In this document: positions 29,245 through 38,071 of the stretch, in pieces | How positions within the stretch are numbered: the first letter of the stretch is position 1 | How the letters are laid out: each line of letters opens with the position of its first letter | From: Parathalassolituus penaei | GTDB taxonomy: Bacteria; Pseudomonadota; Gammaproteobacteria; Pseudomonadales; Oceanobacteraceae | Length of the DNA: 64,000 nt | Assembly: GCF_026626885.1 (NCBI RefSeq) | Contig: NZ_JAPNOA010000055.1 | Span: forward strand, 28,892-92,891 | Direction of reading: 5' to 3' | Made by a program: the position numbers and the translations under genes | The notes under the pieces: generated by a model | Database searches by the model: none | Told to the model about the DNA's origin: nothing | What the model saw: only the letters and a program-made list of their open reading frames with translations

Positions 29245-29268
29245 AAACGGGAGCCGAAGCTCCCGTTT
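29245..29268 (-). terminator. UUCG-tetraloop terminator of the pyruvyltransferase islet
   Basis: AAACGGGAGC, a 4-base loop and GCTCCCGTTT, 13 bp past the stop of the fusion gene. Read on the minus strand the loop is C(TTCG)G, a very stable tetraloop, followed by TTTTTAT. The 24-base core is identical to the terminator at 32658-32681. Confidence 0.85.
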
Positions 29269-29281
29269 CTCGCAATTACTG

Positions 29282-31858
29282 TCAGGATAACAAGCGGATT
29301 GACATTTCAACCAGACCAACAGCAATACGAACAAGATCTGAATCAGGAGAAACACGGAACGGTATAGACCGAACCGGCGCATCTATCACAAAACCAATCT
29401 CCATCTCAGAGGCATCAAGAACCAATGGAATTGAAATAGTATTGTCATTTGACTCAGAATCATGCCAACAGAATTCAACCTTGCGGCCATCATTAAAACG
29501 AACAACGACAGGCCTGTCCTTATCCTTGCCTCCCGTTGCGAATGGTCTAAGAGTTAAAGACAACTTGCACTTTTGACCAACTTCACCCCGAACAAGAGCC
29601 TTGTAAGCACCTGAAACTTCGGTTTGCCACAAAACATTAGAACCGAACATCCCCTCATGAGATCGTTCAATTGATTTCGCTACGTCAGCTTCATGTCCGC
29701 GCCCAAATACCACTGTAGAGCCTACCGCGAGGCCACGAGAAGAAAGCGCCTGCACAGCCTCTAGTGGAAAGGTCGCAATATAGGACTCAGGAGCAAGTTT
29801 TGGCAAAGGCATAGGAGCAGCTTTGAAGGCATCTCTGATATTTTGATAACACTTCACCTGATAACGACCAGTGCCGTAATAATAATCGTAAAATTTAAAC
29901 CCATCCTCACCGCCTGGCGAAGCCAACCAATAAGCTGGAATCCCCATACTTTCTGCAAATATAATTCCATGCAACGAACTGGAATACACTGCTTCAGCAC
30001 CAGCAAATGCCTCAAGCATTCCTACTGTATCGGTGTCAACACTCACAAAGTGGCGTTTTAACTCCGGATAAGATCGACGGAAGAAAAGGTCATCACGGAA
30101 ATGAGGAATAATGCGAATATTTCCGTATCGGTCATTTGATTTTTGGCCAACCGCTTGAATATTAGCATTGTACAAAGTGCCTATCAGACAGCCTGGATCA
30201 AACAATTCAGACACTTTTGAGACATCAAAACCAGACTCACGTAAGAAGTTGAGCGTCAGAGGCCCACGAACAGCATATATGTCAAGGTTTTTAACAGACG
30301 GATCAAGACGACGAACGGTACCCTTCATACCCGTACCCCAGATAATATCACCATCACCTGCGGTATGAAGCACCGAACCAATAGAAACCAGCTTACGCTC
30401 AGCCGGATGCGGCTGCCTCATATTCAGAGAAGAAAGAGCCTCAGCAATATCCTTCGAAGCAATGTCTCCAAAGTTCCCTATCTGGAAGCGACGCTCACCA
30501 TAGGAACCATCGAATTTCTTCCCTGAAGCATCCCACCAGAATAAAGGTACAGTACCAGCAATACGACCAACTGGTAGCTCTCCCAGATCGAATGCCTCGC
30601 CATTTTCGGAAATATTGGTTACCAATCGGGATGTTACAGGAGTCTGAGTCGCCAAGGCATCTTCAAGCGAAACCATGGCAATAGCACAACGCTCATCATT
30701 GATTCCGTATGATATGACCAGCGAGCCGCCTTCCTGTACCACACCACATGGATACACAACTTCAGCTATATCTGAATTAAGCTTTTCATGATCGAGCTCT
30801 TGCCCCAATGGATTAGGCAGCCGCAACGGTATTTCAGGGGCACGCACCATGGAGAATGGAGGGTTCGCATCAAAGCTGTAAACAGCAGCAGCATATACTC
30901 GTCCTTCCAGCATTTTATAACTGGAGTGAACAAGCGATAAAAAAGTACCATCTGACTGTAGCAACGGCTGCGCACCACCACGAAGAACGCCATAGTAACT
31001 TGCATAGGCGTTATTCCATTTGCTGATAATCACACCAGAGCATTTCACCACGCTTTCATCAGAAAGATCGACATACATCAAATGATGAGGATCTACCGAA
31101 TAAACACAATAGACTTCATCGCCAGAATCAACAAATGCCCAATTTTTTTCAATTGAACGGCGTTCTTCTGCAACAATTTCTCGAGCCTTGCCCTTGGCTG
31201 TAATACCATCATCATTCATTTCCAGCATAAACTGATGATTTGTCGGTTTATTACCACCATCATTCCATGTTACATATAAACGACCTTGCAGCTCATAATA
31301 ACGAGGATCAGCATGCCAGCTAAGCGCGCGATCATTGAGGCCTGATGCAGTCAGAACACTATCAAACCCATCAAGTGCCCAACCATCCGTATGGCACACT
31401 CGTCCAGATACGCTCTCATCGACCCCCAGGTCAACAGCGGCATTATCAAATTGTGCAAAACGGATAAGACTTGAAAGCGGAGTTACTGAATCAGGTATCA
31501 CAGAAAAATCAGACGTCAGCTTACAAGTAGCCAGCCATCGCACAGTCTCCGTTCTGTCTGTTCGTCTCCACCGAACAGACAAGGCATTCATAAAATCCTT
31601 TTTTACAATTGTCGACGCAAATGGAACATTTTCCCGAACACCCTGAGTGTCATAGTGCAGCATATGACCACCGATAGGGCGCTCCAGCACCACTCGATAA
31701 CACATCGAGTAACCGTGAGACCGTTTGATGAGTGTTGGATTAAAAATCCGAACATTCTCACTACCTGATACACCCGCATACTTCCGCCATTTCTGTGGCA
31801 GTAACTCTGCAACATCAAAAAGTCTGAAATTTTCCTGCACGCCTGTTTCCTTCAACAT
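29282..31858 (-). CDS. Fusion of GH130/GT108-like five-bladed propeller with polysaccharide pyruvyl transferase
   Basis: An 858-residue protein with three parts. Residues ~30-430 look like a GH130-type five-bladed propeller (beta-mannoside phosphorylase or beta-1,2-mannosyltransferase relatives): NVRIFNPTLIKR, WHADPRYYELQGRLYVTWND, IEKNWAFVDSGDEVYCVYSV and EVVYPCGVVQEGGSLVISYG. Residues ~458-690 are a WcaK/CsaB-like pyruvyl transferase: GNFGDIAS, IIWGTGMKG, AVRGPLT, DPGCL and YSSSLHGIIFAESMGIP. Residues ~700-858 are a beta-rich tail. Likely decorates a surface glycan with pyruvate ketals, but the reaction is unknown. The start overlaps the methyltransferase stop by 1 bp. The gene is visibly AT-richer than its flanks. 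Confidence 0.7.
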   Translation of the reverse strand: MLKETGVQENFRLFDVAELLPQKWRKYAGVSGSENVRIFNPTLIKRSHGYSMCYRVVLERPIGGHMLHYDTQGVRENVPFASTIVKKDFMNALSVRWRRTDRTETVRWLATCKLTSDFSVIPDSVTPLSSLIRFAQFDNAAVDLGVDESVSGRVCHTDGWALDGFDSVLTASGLNDRALSWHADPRYYELQGRLYVTWNDGGNKPTNHQFMLEMNDDGITAKGKAREIVAEERRSIEKNWAFVDSGDEVYCVYSVDPHHLMYVDLSDESVVKCSGVIISKWNNAYASYYGVLRGGAQPLLQSDGTFLSLVHSSYKMLEGRVYAAAVYSFDANPPFSMVRAPEIPLRLPNPLGQELDHEKLNSDIAEVVYPCGVVQEGGSLVISYGINDERCAIAMVSLEDALATQTPVTSRLVTNISENGEAFDLGELPVGRIAGTVPLFWWDASGKKFDGSYGERRFQIGNFGDIASKDIAEALSSLNMRQPHPAERKLVSIGSVLHTAGDGDIIWGTGMKGTVRRLDPSVKNLDIYAVRGPLTLNFLRESGFDVSKVSELFDPGCLIGTLYNANIQAVGQKSNDRYGNIRIIPHFRDDLFFRRSYPELKRHFVSVDTDTVGMLEAFAGAEAVYSSSLHGIIFAESMGIPAYWLASPGGEDGFKFYDYYYGTGRYQVKCYQNIRDAFKAAPMPLPKLAPESYIATFPLEAVQALSSRGLAVGSTVVFGRGHEADVAKSIERSHEGMFGSNVLWQTEVSGAYKALVRGEVGQKCKLSLTLRPFATGGKDKDRPVVVRFNDGRKVEFCWHDSESNDNTISIPLVLDASEMEIGFVIDAPVRSIPFRVSPDSDLVRIAVGLVEMSIRLLS

Positions 31859-32490
31859 TAAACACTTTCCAATTCGAAAATATATTGTCTAAAAATTTCT
31901 TTTTTCGCCAATCCAGTCACAGAAGCAACATTCCATCCGCTACTTTCCCAGCAAATAACCAGCTCAGAAAAACGAAAATCCGATAGCCAGCCACTCTCAA
32001 GCCGTTTCAGCCTTGCAACATCTCCAGATACATTGTCAACATGATAAGTAAATATCAGACGACCTGAACGCTGCCTTACACGCTCAAAGAAGCGTTTTAC
32101 ATCATACACATACTCAAGCACACCTGCAGCGACAACGACATCCCACTGTCCATCAGGCCAAATGTCGTCATTGATTTCCAGAAAAAGTGTGTCGTCAGTT
32201 CGAGCTACCAGGTCAGCACCCGTATAGGTGCAATCCTCCGGGATAAATTCTTTAAGCTTGCGATCACCACACCCCAAATCCAGAACACTACACCCTCCCG
32301 GGATCATTTTTCCAATTCGCCGCGTGCGCACCTCCCATTTATGCCACACGGACTGCTGCTTCTGCCAACGCTCAGTATCTGTTTTCTTTTCCAATATAAG
32401 CCTGGATATCCGACATATCTCCGACTCGTAATCAGACTCGACACCAAGATATTTCAAAGAACATCTTTCATTTCCCTGACCTTCGATCAC
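31858..32490 (-). CDS. Class I SAM-dependent methyltransferase
   Basis: About 210 residues from a GTG at 32490, chosen because a full GGAGG lies four bases upstream; the frame extends to a TTG at 32514. The SAM-binding motif I is VLDLGCGDRKLKEF (DLGCGD at about 71-76), followed by acidic GADL and a motif IV-like WDVVVAAGVLEYVYD. No metal or RNA-binding domain is visible. It is coupled by a TAATG overlap to the propeller-pyruvyltransferase gene and probably modifies the same glycan or its precursor. Substrate unknown; AT-rich like its partner. Confidence 0.75.
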   Translation of the reverse strand: MIEGQGNERCSLKYLGVESDYESEICRISRLILEKKTDTERWQKQQSVWHKWEVRTRRIGKMIPGGCSVLDLGCGDRKLKEFIPEDCTYTGADLVARTDDTLFLEINDDIWPDGQWDVVVAAGVLEYVYDVKRFFERVRQRSGRLIFTYHVDNVSGDVARLKRLESGWLSDFRFSELVICWESSGWNVASVTGLAKKEIFRQYIFELESV

Positions 32491-32656
32491 ATCGCCTCCT
32501 ACAGAAACGTGCAAAGCCTACATTATCAGACAAAACCCGACAATCAACTGCTTGGCAATACTATACATCGATTCCAGACAATGAATGCACAGAACACAAG
32601 CAGCATCCTTGAGATCACGCAACCTTCAGAATAGACCGAATCGAACACAGCAAAGC

Positions 32657-32684
32657 AAAACGGGAGCCGAAGCTCCCGTTTTTT
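32657..32684. terminator. UUCG-tetraloop terminator downstream of aspS
   Basis: ACGGGAGC/GCTCCCGT stem with CGAA loop (TTCG on the minus strand), flanked by AAAA on the left and six T on the right, so it works in both directions. It lies 47 bp after the aspS stop and has the same core as 29245-29268. Confidence 0.88.
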
Positions 32685-32730
32685 ATTGGCCGCTACTGCC
32701 GCAGCAGCCGGTGATCAACACCAGACCGGA

Positions 32731-34503
32731 TTATTCAGTCTTGGCTTTCTCACGCAGACGAATGTGCAATTCACGCAGCTGGGCGTTGCTGACTTCGCCT
32801 GGAGCCTGGGTCATCACACAAGCAGCAGACTGGGTTTTCGGGAAGGCAATTACTTCACGAATAGAGGTAGCACCAGTCAGCAGCATGATCAGACGGTCCA
32901 GACCAAATGCCAGACCACCGTGTGGTGGTGCACCAAACTTCAGAGCGTCGAGCAGGAAGCCGAATTTCTCTTCCTGTTCTTCCTTGCTGATACCCAGCAC
33001 GTCGAACACCTTGGCTTGCATGTCCTGATCGTGGATACGGATAGAACCGCCACCCAGTTCGGTGCCGTTCAGTACCATGTCGTAAGCACGGGACAGAGCA
33101 GCAGTCGGGTTGGCCGCCATTTCTTCCGGAGTGCAGCTTGGTGCAGTGAATGGGTGGTGCAGTGCAGACAGGGAACCATCGTCGTTCTCTTCGAACATCG
33201 GGAAGTCCACAACCCACAGGGCAGCCCATGGAGCAGTGTACATGTTCAGATCAGCTGCGATCTTGCAACGCAGGGCACCCAGCGCTTCACACACCACTTT
33301 GTAGCGGTCAGCGCCGAAGAACACGATATCACCGTTCTGGGCGCCGACTTTGGCCATGATCTTCATGGTGTTGTCGTCGCCGATGAACTTGATGATCGGA
33401 GACTGCAGGCCTTCAACGCCTTTTTCGATCTCGTTAACCTTGATCCAGGCCAGCCCCTTGGCACCGTAGATGCCAACGAACTTGGTGTAGTCATCGATCT
33501 GGCTACGGCTCAGCTGCGCACCACCCGGTACTTTCAGGGCAGCAACGCGGCCTTTTGGATCCTTGGCAGGACCCGCAAATACCTTGAATTCGATCTCTTG
33601 CAGGAATTCAGCAACATCCACGATTTCCATCGGGATACGCATATCCGGCTTGTCGGAACCGTACTTGTTCATCGCTTCAGAGAACGGCATACGTGGGAAG
33701 TCGCCCAGATCCACACCCAGCTCTTGCTGGAAGATCTCTTTGATCATGCCCTGAGCCAGACCCATGATGTCGTCTTCGTTGATGAAAGACGCTTCGATGT
33801 CGATCTGGGTGAATTCTGGCTGACGGTCAGCACGCAGGTCTTCGTCACGGAAGCACTTGGCGATCTGGTAGTAACGGTCGAAACCAGACACCATCAGCAG
33901 CTGCTTGAACAGCTGTGGAGACTGCGGCAGTGCGAAGAAAGTACCTTCGTGAGTACGGCTTGGCACCAGGTAGTCACGTGCGCCTTCCGGAGTAGCACGA
34001 GTCAGGATAGGGGTTTCGAAGTCCCAGAAACCGTTTGCTTCCAGGTAACGACGAACAATAGAAGTCACTTTGGAACGGAAACGCAGTTTGTTCTGCATTT
34101 CTGGACGACGCATGTCCATGTAGCGGTACTTCAGACGAACTTCTTCGCCCACGTCGGCATAGTTATCCAGTGGGAACGGAGGCGTCTGAGCCTTGTTCAG
34201 GATGGCAATTTCCTTGCCCAGGATTTCGATCATACCGGTCTTCATGTTGGCATTGGTGGTGCCAGCCGGACGGGCGCGAACGCGACCAGTGATCTGCAGA
34301 ACGTATTCGGAACGCACGCTGTCAGCAGTAGCAAATGCTTCGGCGGTATCCGGATCGAACACAACCTGTACCAGACCTTCACGGTCACGTACGTCGAGGA
34401 AAATCACGCCGCCGTGGTCACGACGACGGTGAACCCAACCACAGAAGGTTACGGTTTGGTCGATCAGAGTTTCGTTAATATCACCACAATAGTGTGTGCG
34501 CAT
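32731..34503 (-). CDS. aspS: Aspartyl-tRNA synthetase
   Basis: Class IIb synthetase of 590 residues that charges tRNA-Asp. N-terminal OB-fold anticodon domain ([21 protein letters not shown]), class II motifs 2 and 3 ([18 protein letters not shown] and [13 protein letters not shown]) and the bacterial GAD insertion (about 285-420). Start at ATG 34503, with AGGA upstream, gives the canonical MRTHYCGDI; the frame continues six codons further. Strong codon bias. Whether it is the discriminating or the Asp/Asn form cannot be decided by eye; gatCAB is not in the window. Confidence 0.96.
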   Translation of the reverse strand: MRTHYCGDINETLIDQTVTFCGWVHRRRDHGGVIFLDVRDREGLVQVVFDPDTAEAFATADSVRSEYVLQITGRVRARPAGTTNANMKTGMIEILGKEIAILNKAQTPPFPLDNYADVGEEVRLKYRYMDMRRPEMQNKLRFRSKVTSIVRRYLEANGFWDFETPILTRATPEGARDYLVPSRTHEGTFFALPQSPQLFKQLLMVSGFDRYYQIAKCFRDEDLRADRQPEFTQIDIEASFINEDDIMGLAQGMIKEIFQQELGVDLGDFPRMPFSEAMNKYGSDKPDMRIPMEIVDVAEFLQEIEFKVFAGPAKDPKGRVAALKVPGGAQLSRSQIDDYTKFVGIYGAKGLAWIKVNEIEKGVEGLQSPIIKFIGDDNTMKIMAKVGAQNGDIVFFGADRYKVVCEALGALRCKIAADLNMYTAPWAALWVVDFPMFEENDDGSLSALHHPFTAPSCTPEEMAANPTAALSRAYDMVLNGTELGGGSIRIHDQDMQAKVFDVLGISKEEQEEKFGFLLDALKFGAPPHGGLAFGLDRLIMLLTGATSIREVIAFPKTQSAACVMTQAPGEVSNAQLRELHIRLREKAKTE

Positions 34504-34624
34504 CCTGGAGTCCTGCTTCACAATGAGTGTCTCGCCCTCGCCTCACGAGCTTGCCTGAGGGCGGCGTACAAATACAAAAAGGCAGGCATTATAACGAAAT
34601 AAACAGCAGCCGACAGTCCTGTAC

Positions 34625-35239
34625 ATGCGCAAGATTCCGTTATCCGACCTGCTTGATGAGATCCGCCAATGTCAACAGTGCAAAGAGTACCTGCCAAATC
34701 CACCGCGACCGGTGATCAAGGTCGGCTCGTCGGCACGGTTGCTGATTATAGGTCAGGCGCCCGGCACTCGCGTTCAGGCCAGCGGCATTCCGTGGGATGA
34801 CCCGAGCGGGGTGCGGCTGCGTCAGTGGCTGAACCTGTCAGCTGAGCAGTTTTACAACGAAGAGGAAGTCGCCATCATGCCGATGGGCTTCTGTTATCCG
34901 GGCAAAGGTAAAAGTGGTGACCTGCCACCACGACCTGAGTGCGCGCCGTGCTGGCATCAGCCGATTCTGGAGCATCTGCCCAATATTCAGCTGACACTGT
35001 TGATTGGCCAATACGCCCAGAATCGTTATCTTCCGGACGATTTCCGTGAGTCTTACCGAACCCTCACCGAACGGGTTCAGCATTGGCAGGAAGTGCCAGA
35101 ACCGTTTTTTGTACTGCCACATCCGTCGCCACGCAATCAGATCTGGCTGAAAAAACACAGCTGGTTTGAGACCGAGGTTATTCCAGCGCTCCGCCTGCGA
35201 CTGCACGCCATGGCCAACCGCTCACAGCAAGAGCGATAG
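34625..35239 (+). CDS. Uracil-DNA glycosylase family protein
   Basis: A 204-residue UDG-superfamily protein. Visible features are two N-terminal cysteines in CQQCKEYL, the active-site-like LLIIGQAPGTR (motif 1), GIPWDDPSG, and the C-terminal FVLPHPSPRNQIW with the conserved His of the H-P-S-P box. Cys residues in PRPECAPCW complete a possible set of four, which recalls iron-sulphur UDG families, though spacing differs from classic type 4/5. It may excise uracil or may be a related DNA-binding hydrolase. It is divergent from aspS and stands alone. Confidence 0.75.
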   Translation: MRKIPLSDLLDEIRQCQQCKEYLPNPPRPVIKVGSSARLLIIGQAPGTRVQASGIPWDDPSGVRLRQWLNLSAEQFYNEEEVAIMPMGFCYPGKGKSGDLPPRPECAPCWHQPILEHLPNIQLTLLIGQYAQNRYLPDDFRESYRTLTERVQHWQEVPEPFFVLPHPSPRNQIWLKKHSWFETEVIPALRLRLHAMANRSQQER

Positions 35240-35276
35240 CGTTTACGCCGAAAACAAGAACGCCCGAGTGAAGCAA

Positions 35277-35750
35277 CTAATAGTGAGACAAGGAAGAACC
35301 GATGATCCCCACAGGCTGAAACTTGCCCCAGCCACGCCGAAGCCCTGCCAGATGCACCAGACCAATCACCAGACAAATGGTGGAGGACACCAGCAGAAAT
35401 ACCGGTGACCAGGGCAGATCAGGAACCGCCATCAACAGCAGCAAGATCCCGATTACCCCTCGGAGGCAATACACCGCCGTGATAAACAGCAGCACCAGTT
35501 GCAAACCAGGCAACGGCTTTACGACACCTGCTCCGGAAAACGCATAAAGCGCCCAGATCAGAAACACCGACATAATGCAGCTGGTCAGGACAGCAGGATA
35601 CCAACTCCCTGCCGCCGCCATATTGGCCAGCTCATCACCAGCACCTGCCAGGCGATAGGCCTCAGCCCCCATCACAATGACCAGCAGGTGACCAAACGCC
35701 ACCAGCAAATTCAAAAACGCTGCCAACAGCAGCTGCGGATTCCTGCGCAT
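35277..35750 (-). CDS. Small membrane protein of unknown function
   Basis: A 157-residue protein with four hydrophobic segments (about 7-27, 48-70, 80-105 and 112-135), so probably an inner-membrane four-helix protein. The frame extends upstream to 35813, but GGAG seven bases before ATG 35750 supports the shorter form. Nothing in the sequence points to a function. It converges on the UDG-family gene with 37 bp between. Confidence 0.65.
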   Translation of the reverse strand: MRRNPQLLLAAFLNLLVAFGHLLVIVMGAEAYRLAGAGDELANMAAAGSWYPAVLTSCIMSVFLIWALYAFSGAGVVKPLPGLQLVLLFITAVYCLRGVIGILLLLMAVPDLPWSPVFLLVSSTICLVIGLVHLAGLRRGWGKFQPVGIIGSSLSHY

Positions 35751-35974
35751 ATCATCACTCCGTTGATCCCACATCGTGGTTACATCCGGATACAAAACTA
35801 ACCTGCCCACCACTACTTTTCAAAATAACATCCGACCGATTGGGCCATTTTGGCCAAAACTTCCGACCAGCTGCATCATACGATGTGGCAGCCGTCGTTT
35901 TGGCCGACAGCTGCTGTCGCACCAGAAACCGGTCTACCTGCCGACCGACAGATCAGCACCTGACGAGCGCTCAT
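35751..35974. other. Gap between the membrane protein and the sugar operon
   Basis: Contains a perfect 12-bp palindrome TTTTGGCCAAAA (35848-35859) and two TCCGACC repeats (35831-35837 and 35862-35868). It probably holds the promoter of the membrane-protein gene. No credible gene. Confidence 0.35.
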
Positions 35975-36000
35975 AAAAAAGCCGGCCCCTAAGGACCGGC
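35975..36000 (-). terminator. Terminator of the LacI-controlled sugar operon
   Basis: GCCGGCCCCTAAGGACCGGC stem-loop with one mismatched pair; on the minus strand it is followed by TTTTTTATGA. It lies 56 bp after the stop of the isomerase gene. Confidence 0.85.
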
Positions 36001-36055
36001 AAGCAGCTGTGGCCCGCTGGCCACCTGTACGTCAAGGACGGCGTACAATTCGGAG

Positions 36056-36997
36056 TTATTGGCTAATGGTCTGTTTGAGTGCATCCACCGAGGTACGGAT
36101 GCCAGCCTCTACTGACATGGTGAGATCCTCCATTTCCAGCGATACATAATCGTTGTATCCGGTCATCCGGATGACCGAGAAAAATTCTTTCCACCACTGC
36201 AGGTCCTGACCACAACCAACGGCCACGTAATTCCAGGCGCGGTTGGCAACGTCGGTTACCACCTTGGTTTCGAGCAGGCCGTTAATATCGACCAGTCCAC
36301 GCTCCAGGCGGACATCCTTGCCGTGTACATGGTGAATCGCCGGGCCCAGAGCACGCGCAGCGGCAATCGGGTCGGCACCCATCCAGATCAGGTGACTCGG
36401 GTCGAGGTTCAGACCCACCATTGGGCCTACGGCGTCACGCAGACGGAACAGGGTTTCCGGGTTCCAGACCAGCATGGAGCTGAAGTTTTCCAAGGCAATT
36501 TTCTGCACACCGTGTTTTTCGGCATGCACCACCAGCTCTTTCCAGAACGGGATAGCCACGTCGTTCCATTGGTAGTCCAGACGCTCTTTCAGCGAGGCTG
36601 GCCAGCTGACGGTGTAGGTAATCCAGTTCGGCACGGTGTCGCCCGGTGCTGCCGCCGGCAGACCACTCATCATCACAATTTTTTTCACACCCAGACGGCC
36701 CGCGAGCTCCATGGTATCGAAGGCGGCTTTGGCGTGGGCTTTACCCATCGCACCCGGGTCCAGCGGATTACCGGATACGTTGAGGGCGGCAATCGACATA
36801 CCTCGCGAAGCCAGTGCATGCTGGAAGCGATCCAGAGCGGCATCATCCGCCAACAAATCAGCCATACGCACATGAGGTGCAGATGACCAACCACCGGTTG
36901 TCATTTCCACATGGTGAACATCCATTGCCTTCAGATAGTCCAGCATTTCCTCAAACGGCAGATGGCCCAGACTGTCGGTACAGAACGAGAGTTTCAT
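36056..36997 (-). CDS. Sugar phosphate isomerase/epimerase (xylose isomerase-like TIM barrel)
   Basis: A 313-residue AP-endonuclease-2-family TIM barrel, related to IolE/IolI and tagatose epimerases. Metal-binding residues fit ALENFSSMLVWNPETL (Glu), LNLDPSHLIWMG (Asp-His), IHHVHGKDVRLE (His, Asp) and VSLEMEDL (final Glu). It is the last gene of oxidoreductase, binding protein and isomerase, 35 bp after the binding-protein gene. Likely isomerises the keto product formed by the oxidoreductase; the exact sugar is unknown. Confidence 0.8.
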   Translation of the reverse strand: MKLSFCTDSLGHLPFEEMLDYLKAMDVHHVEMTTGGWSSAPHVRMADLLADDAALDRFQHALASRGMSIAALNVSGNPLDPGAMGKAHAKAAFDTMELAGRLGVKKIVMMSGLPAAAPGDTVPNWITYTVSWPASLKERLDYQWNDVAIPFWKELVVHAEKHGVQKIALENFSSMLVWNPETLFRLRDAVGPMVGLNLDPSHLIWMGADPIAAARALGPAIHHVHGKDVRLERGLVDINGLLETKVVTDVANRAWNYVAVGCGQDLQWWKEFFSVIRMTGYNDYVSLEMEDLTMSVEAGIRTSVDALKQTISQ

Positions 36998-37032
36998 AAT
37001 CAGATTCCTGTCAAAGAGTTGCCGTTGTCGGC

Positions 37033-37986
37033 TCAGTTACGAGAAGTGTATTGGCTGTAGTTGGAATGAGTGACGAGCTCAAATGGCACCCAGACTTTTT
37101 GATCGACCGCGTCCTTGCGAGCCAAACGCAGGGCAGCATCTACCGCACCACGCCCCTGACCAGCGGCGTCCTGGAACACGGTGACATCCAGCTCCCCTGC
37201 TTTCATGGCAGCCAGCGCGTCCTGAGTAGCATCGATCCCCGCCACCACAACCTTGTTCATGTCGTAGCCAACGGCTTTCATGGCCTGAATGGCACCAATC
37301 GCCATTTCATCGTTGTTGGCAATCACAGCATCGAAGTGAATACCGGCCGACAACCAGTTGGTCATCAGGTCATTGCCCTGCGAGCGCTGCCAGTTGCCAC
37401 TTTGTTCAGCGACGATTTTCATGCCCTTGCACGCAGGGTCTTTCTCAATCACATCGTGAATATCACGGGTGCGCTGGATACCAGCCTGATCAGTCAGCGC
37501 TCCCATCAACACCAGTACGTCACCTTTGCCGCCCAGCTGGCGACACACTTCACGGGTCTGCAGGGTGCCGGAATCCACTTCATTCGAAGCAATAAAGGCT
37601 TGGTTGTCGGGCAAAAACTCAACGTTGACCGGCTGACGATTGACGTAAACCAGAGGAATACCGGCCGCTTGCGCGTCGTTACTCATGGCCACCGTAGCAT
37701 CCGTATCGACCGCGCTAACGATGATGGCGTCGACCCCAGAGGCGATGAAGTTCTGGATCTGATTCACCTGGGTGCCAACTTCGTTTTTGCTGTCTTCAAT
37801 TTGCAAGGTCACGCCCTGCTCTTTGGCATAACGCTCCATCCCCGTGCGTAAAACCGTCAGGAAGTTATCGTCAAAGGTGGCCATTACGACGCCGATACGA
37901 GGTGTAGCGGCCTGTACTGGCACACTGCTGCCAAACAGTGCGGCCGAAACTGCTGTCATCGCCAGAACGAGAGATGTGTTTTTCAT
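37033..37986 (-). CDS. Periplasmic sugar-binding protein (RbsB/inositol-binding type)
   Basis: A 317-residue class I periplasmic binding protein (Peripla_BP_4): signal peptide of ~26 residues, then IGVVMATFDDNFLTVLRTGM, GVDAIIVSAVDTDATVAM and the hinge region NNDEMAIGAIQAMKAVGYD. Overall resemblance is to ribose- or inositol-binding proteins. It is the second gene of the LacI-controlled operon. No permease or ATPase gene accompanies it in the window, so its transporter partner must be encoded elsewhere, or it has another role such as sensing. Confidence 0.85.
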   Translation of the reverse strand: MKNTSLVLAMTAVSAALFGSSVPVQAATPRIGVVMATFDDNFLTVLRTGMERYAKEQGVTLQIEDSKNEVGTQVNQIQNFIASGVDAIIVSAVDTDATVAMSNDAQAAGIPLVYVNRQPVNVEFLPDNQAFIASNEVDSGTLQTREVCRQLGGKGDVLVLMGALTDQAGIQRTRDIHDVIEKDPACKGMKIVAEQSGNWQRSQGNDLMTNWLSAGIHFDAVIANNDEMAIGAIQAMKAVGYDMNKVVVAGIDATQDALAAMKAGELDVTVFQDAAGQGRGAVDAALRLARKDAVDQKVWVPFELVTHSNYSQYTSRN

Positions 37987-38071
37987 GGTTTGCCCTCTTT
38001 TTTATTGTTGGAAGGAGTGGCTCTCGCCACTCCGGAGCGATCTGCCGGAACTGGCAGAAGTCGTTTCTGAG

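Noticed and set aside
32686..34602. 638-codon open frame on the plus strand
   Set aside because: Antisense shadow of aspS; no ribosome site and no recognisable protein motif.
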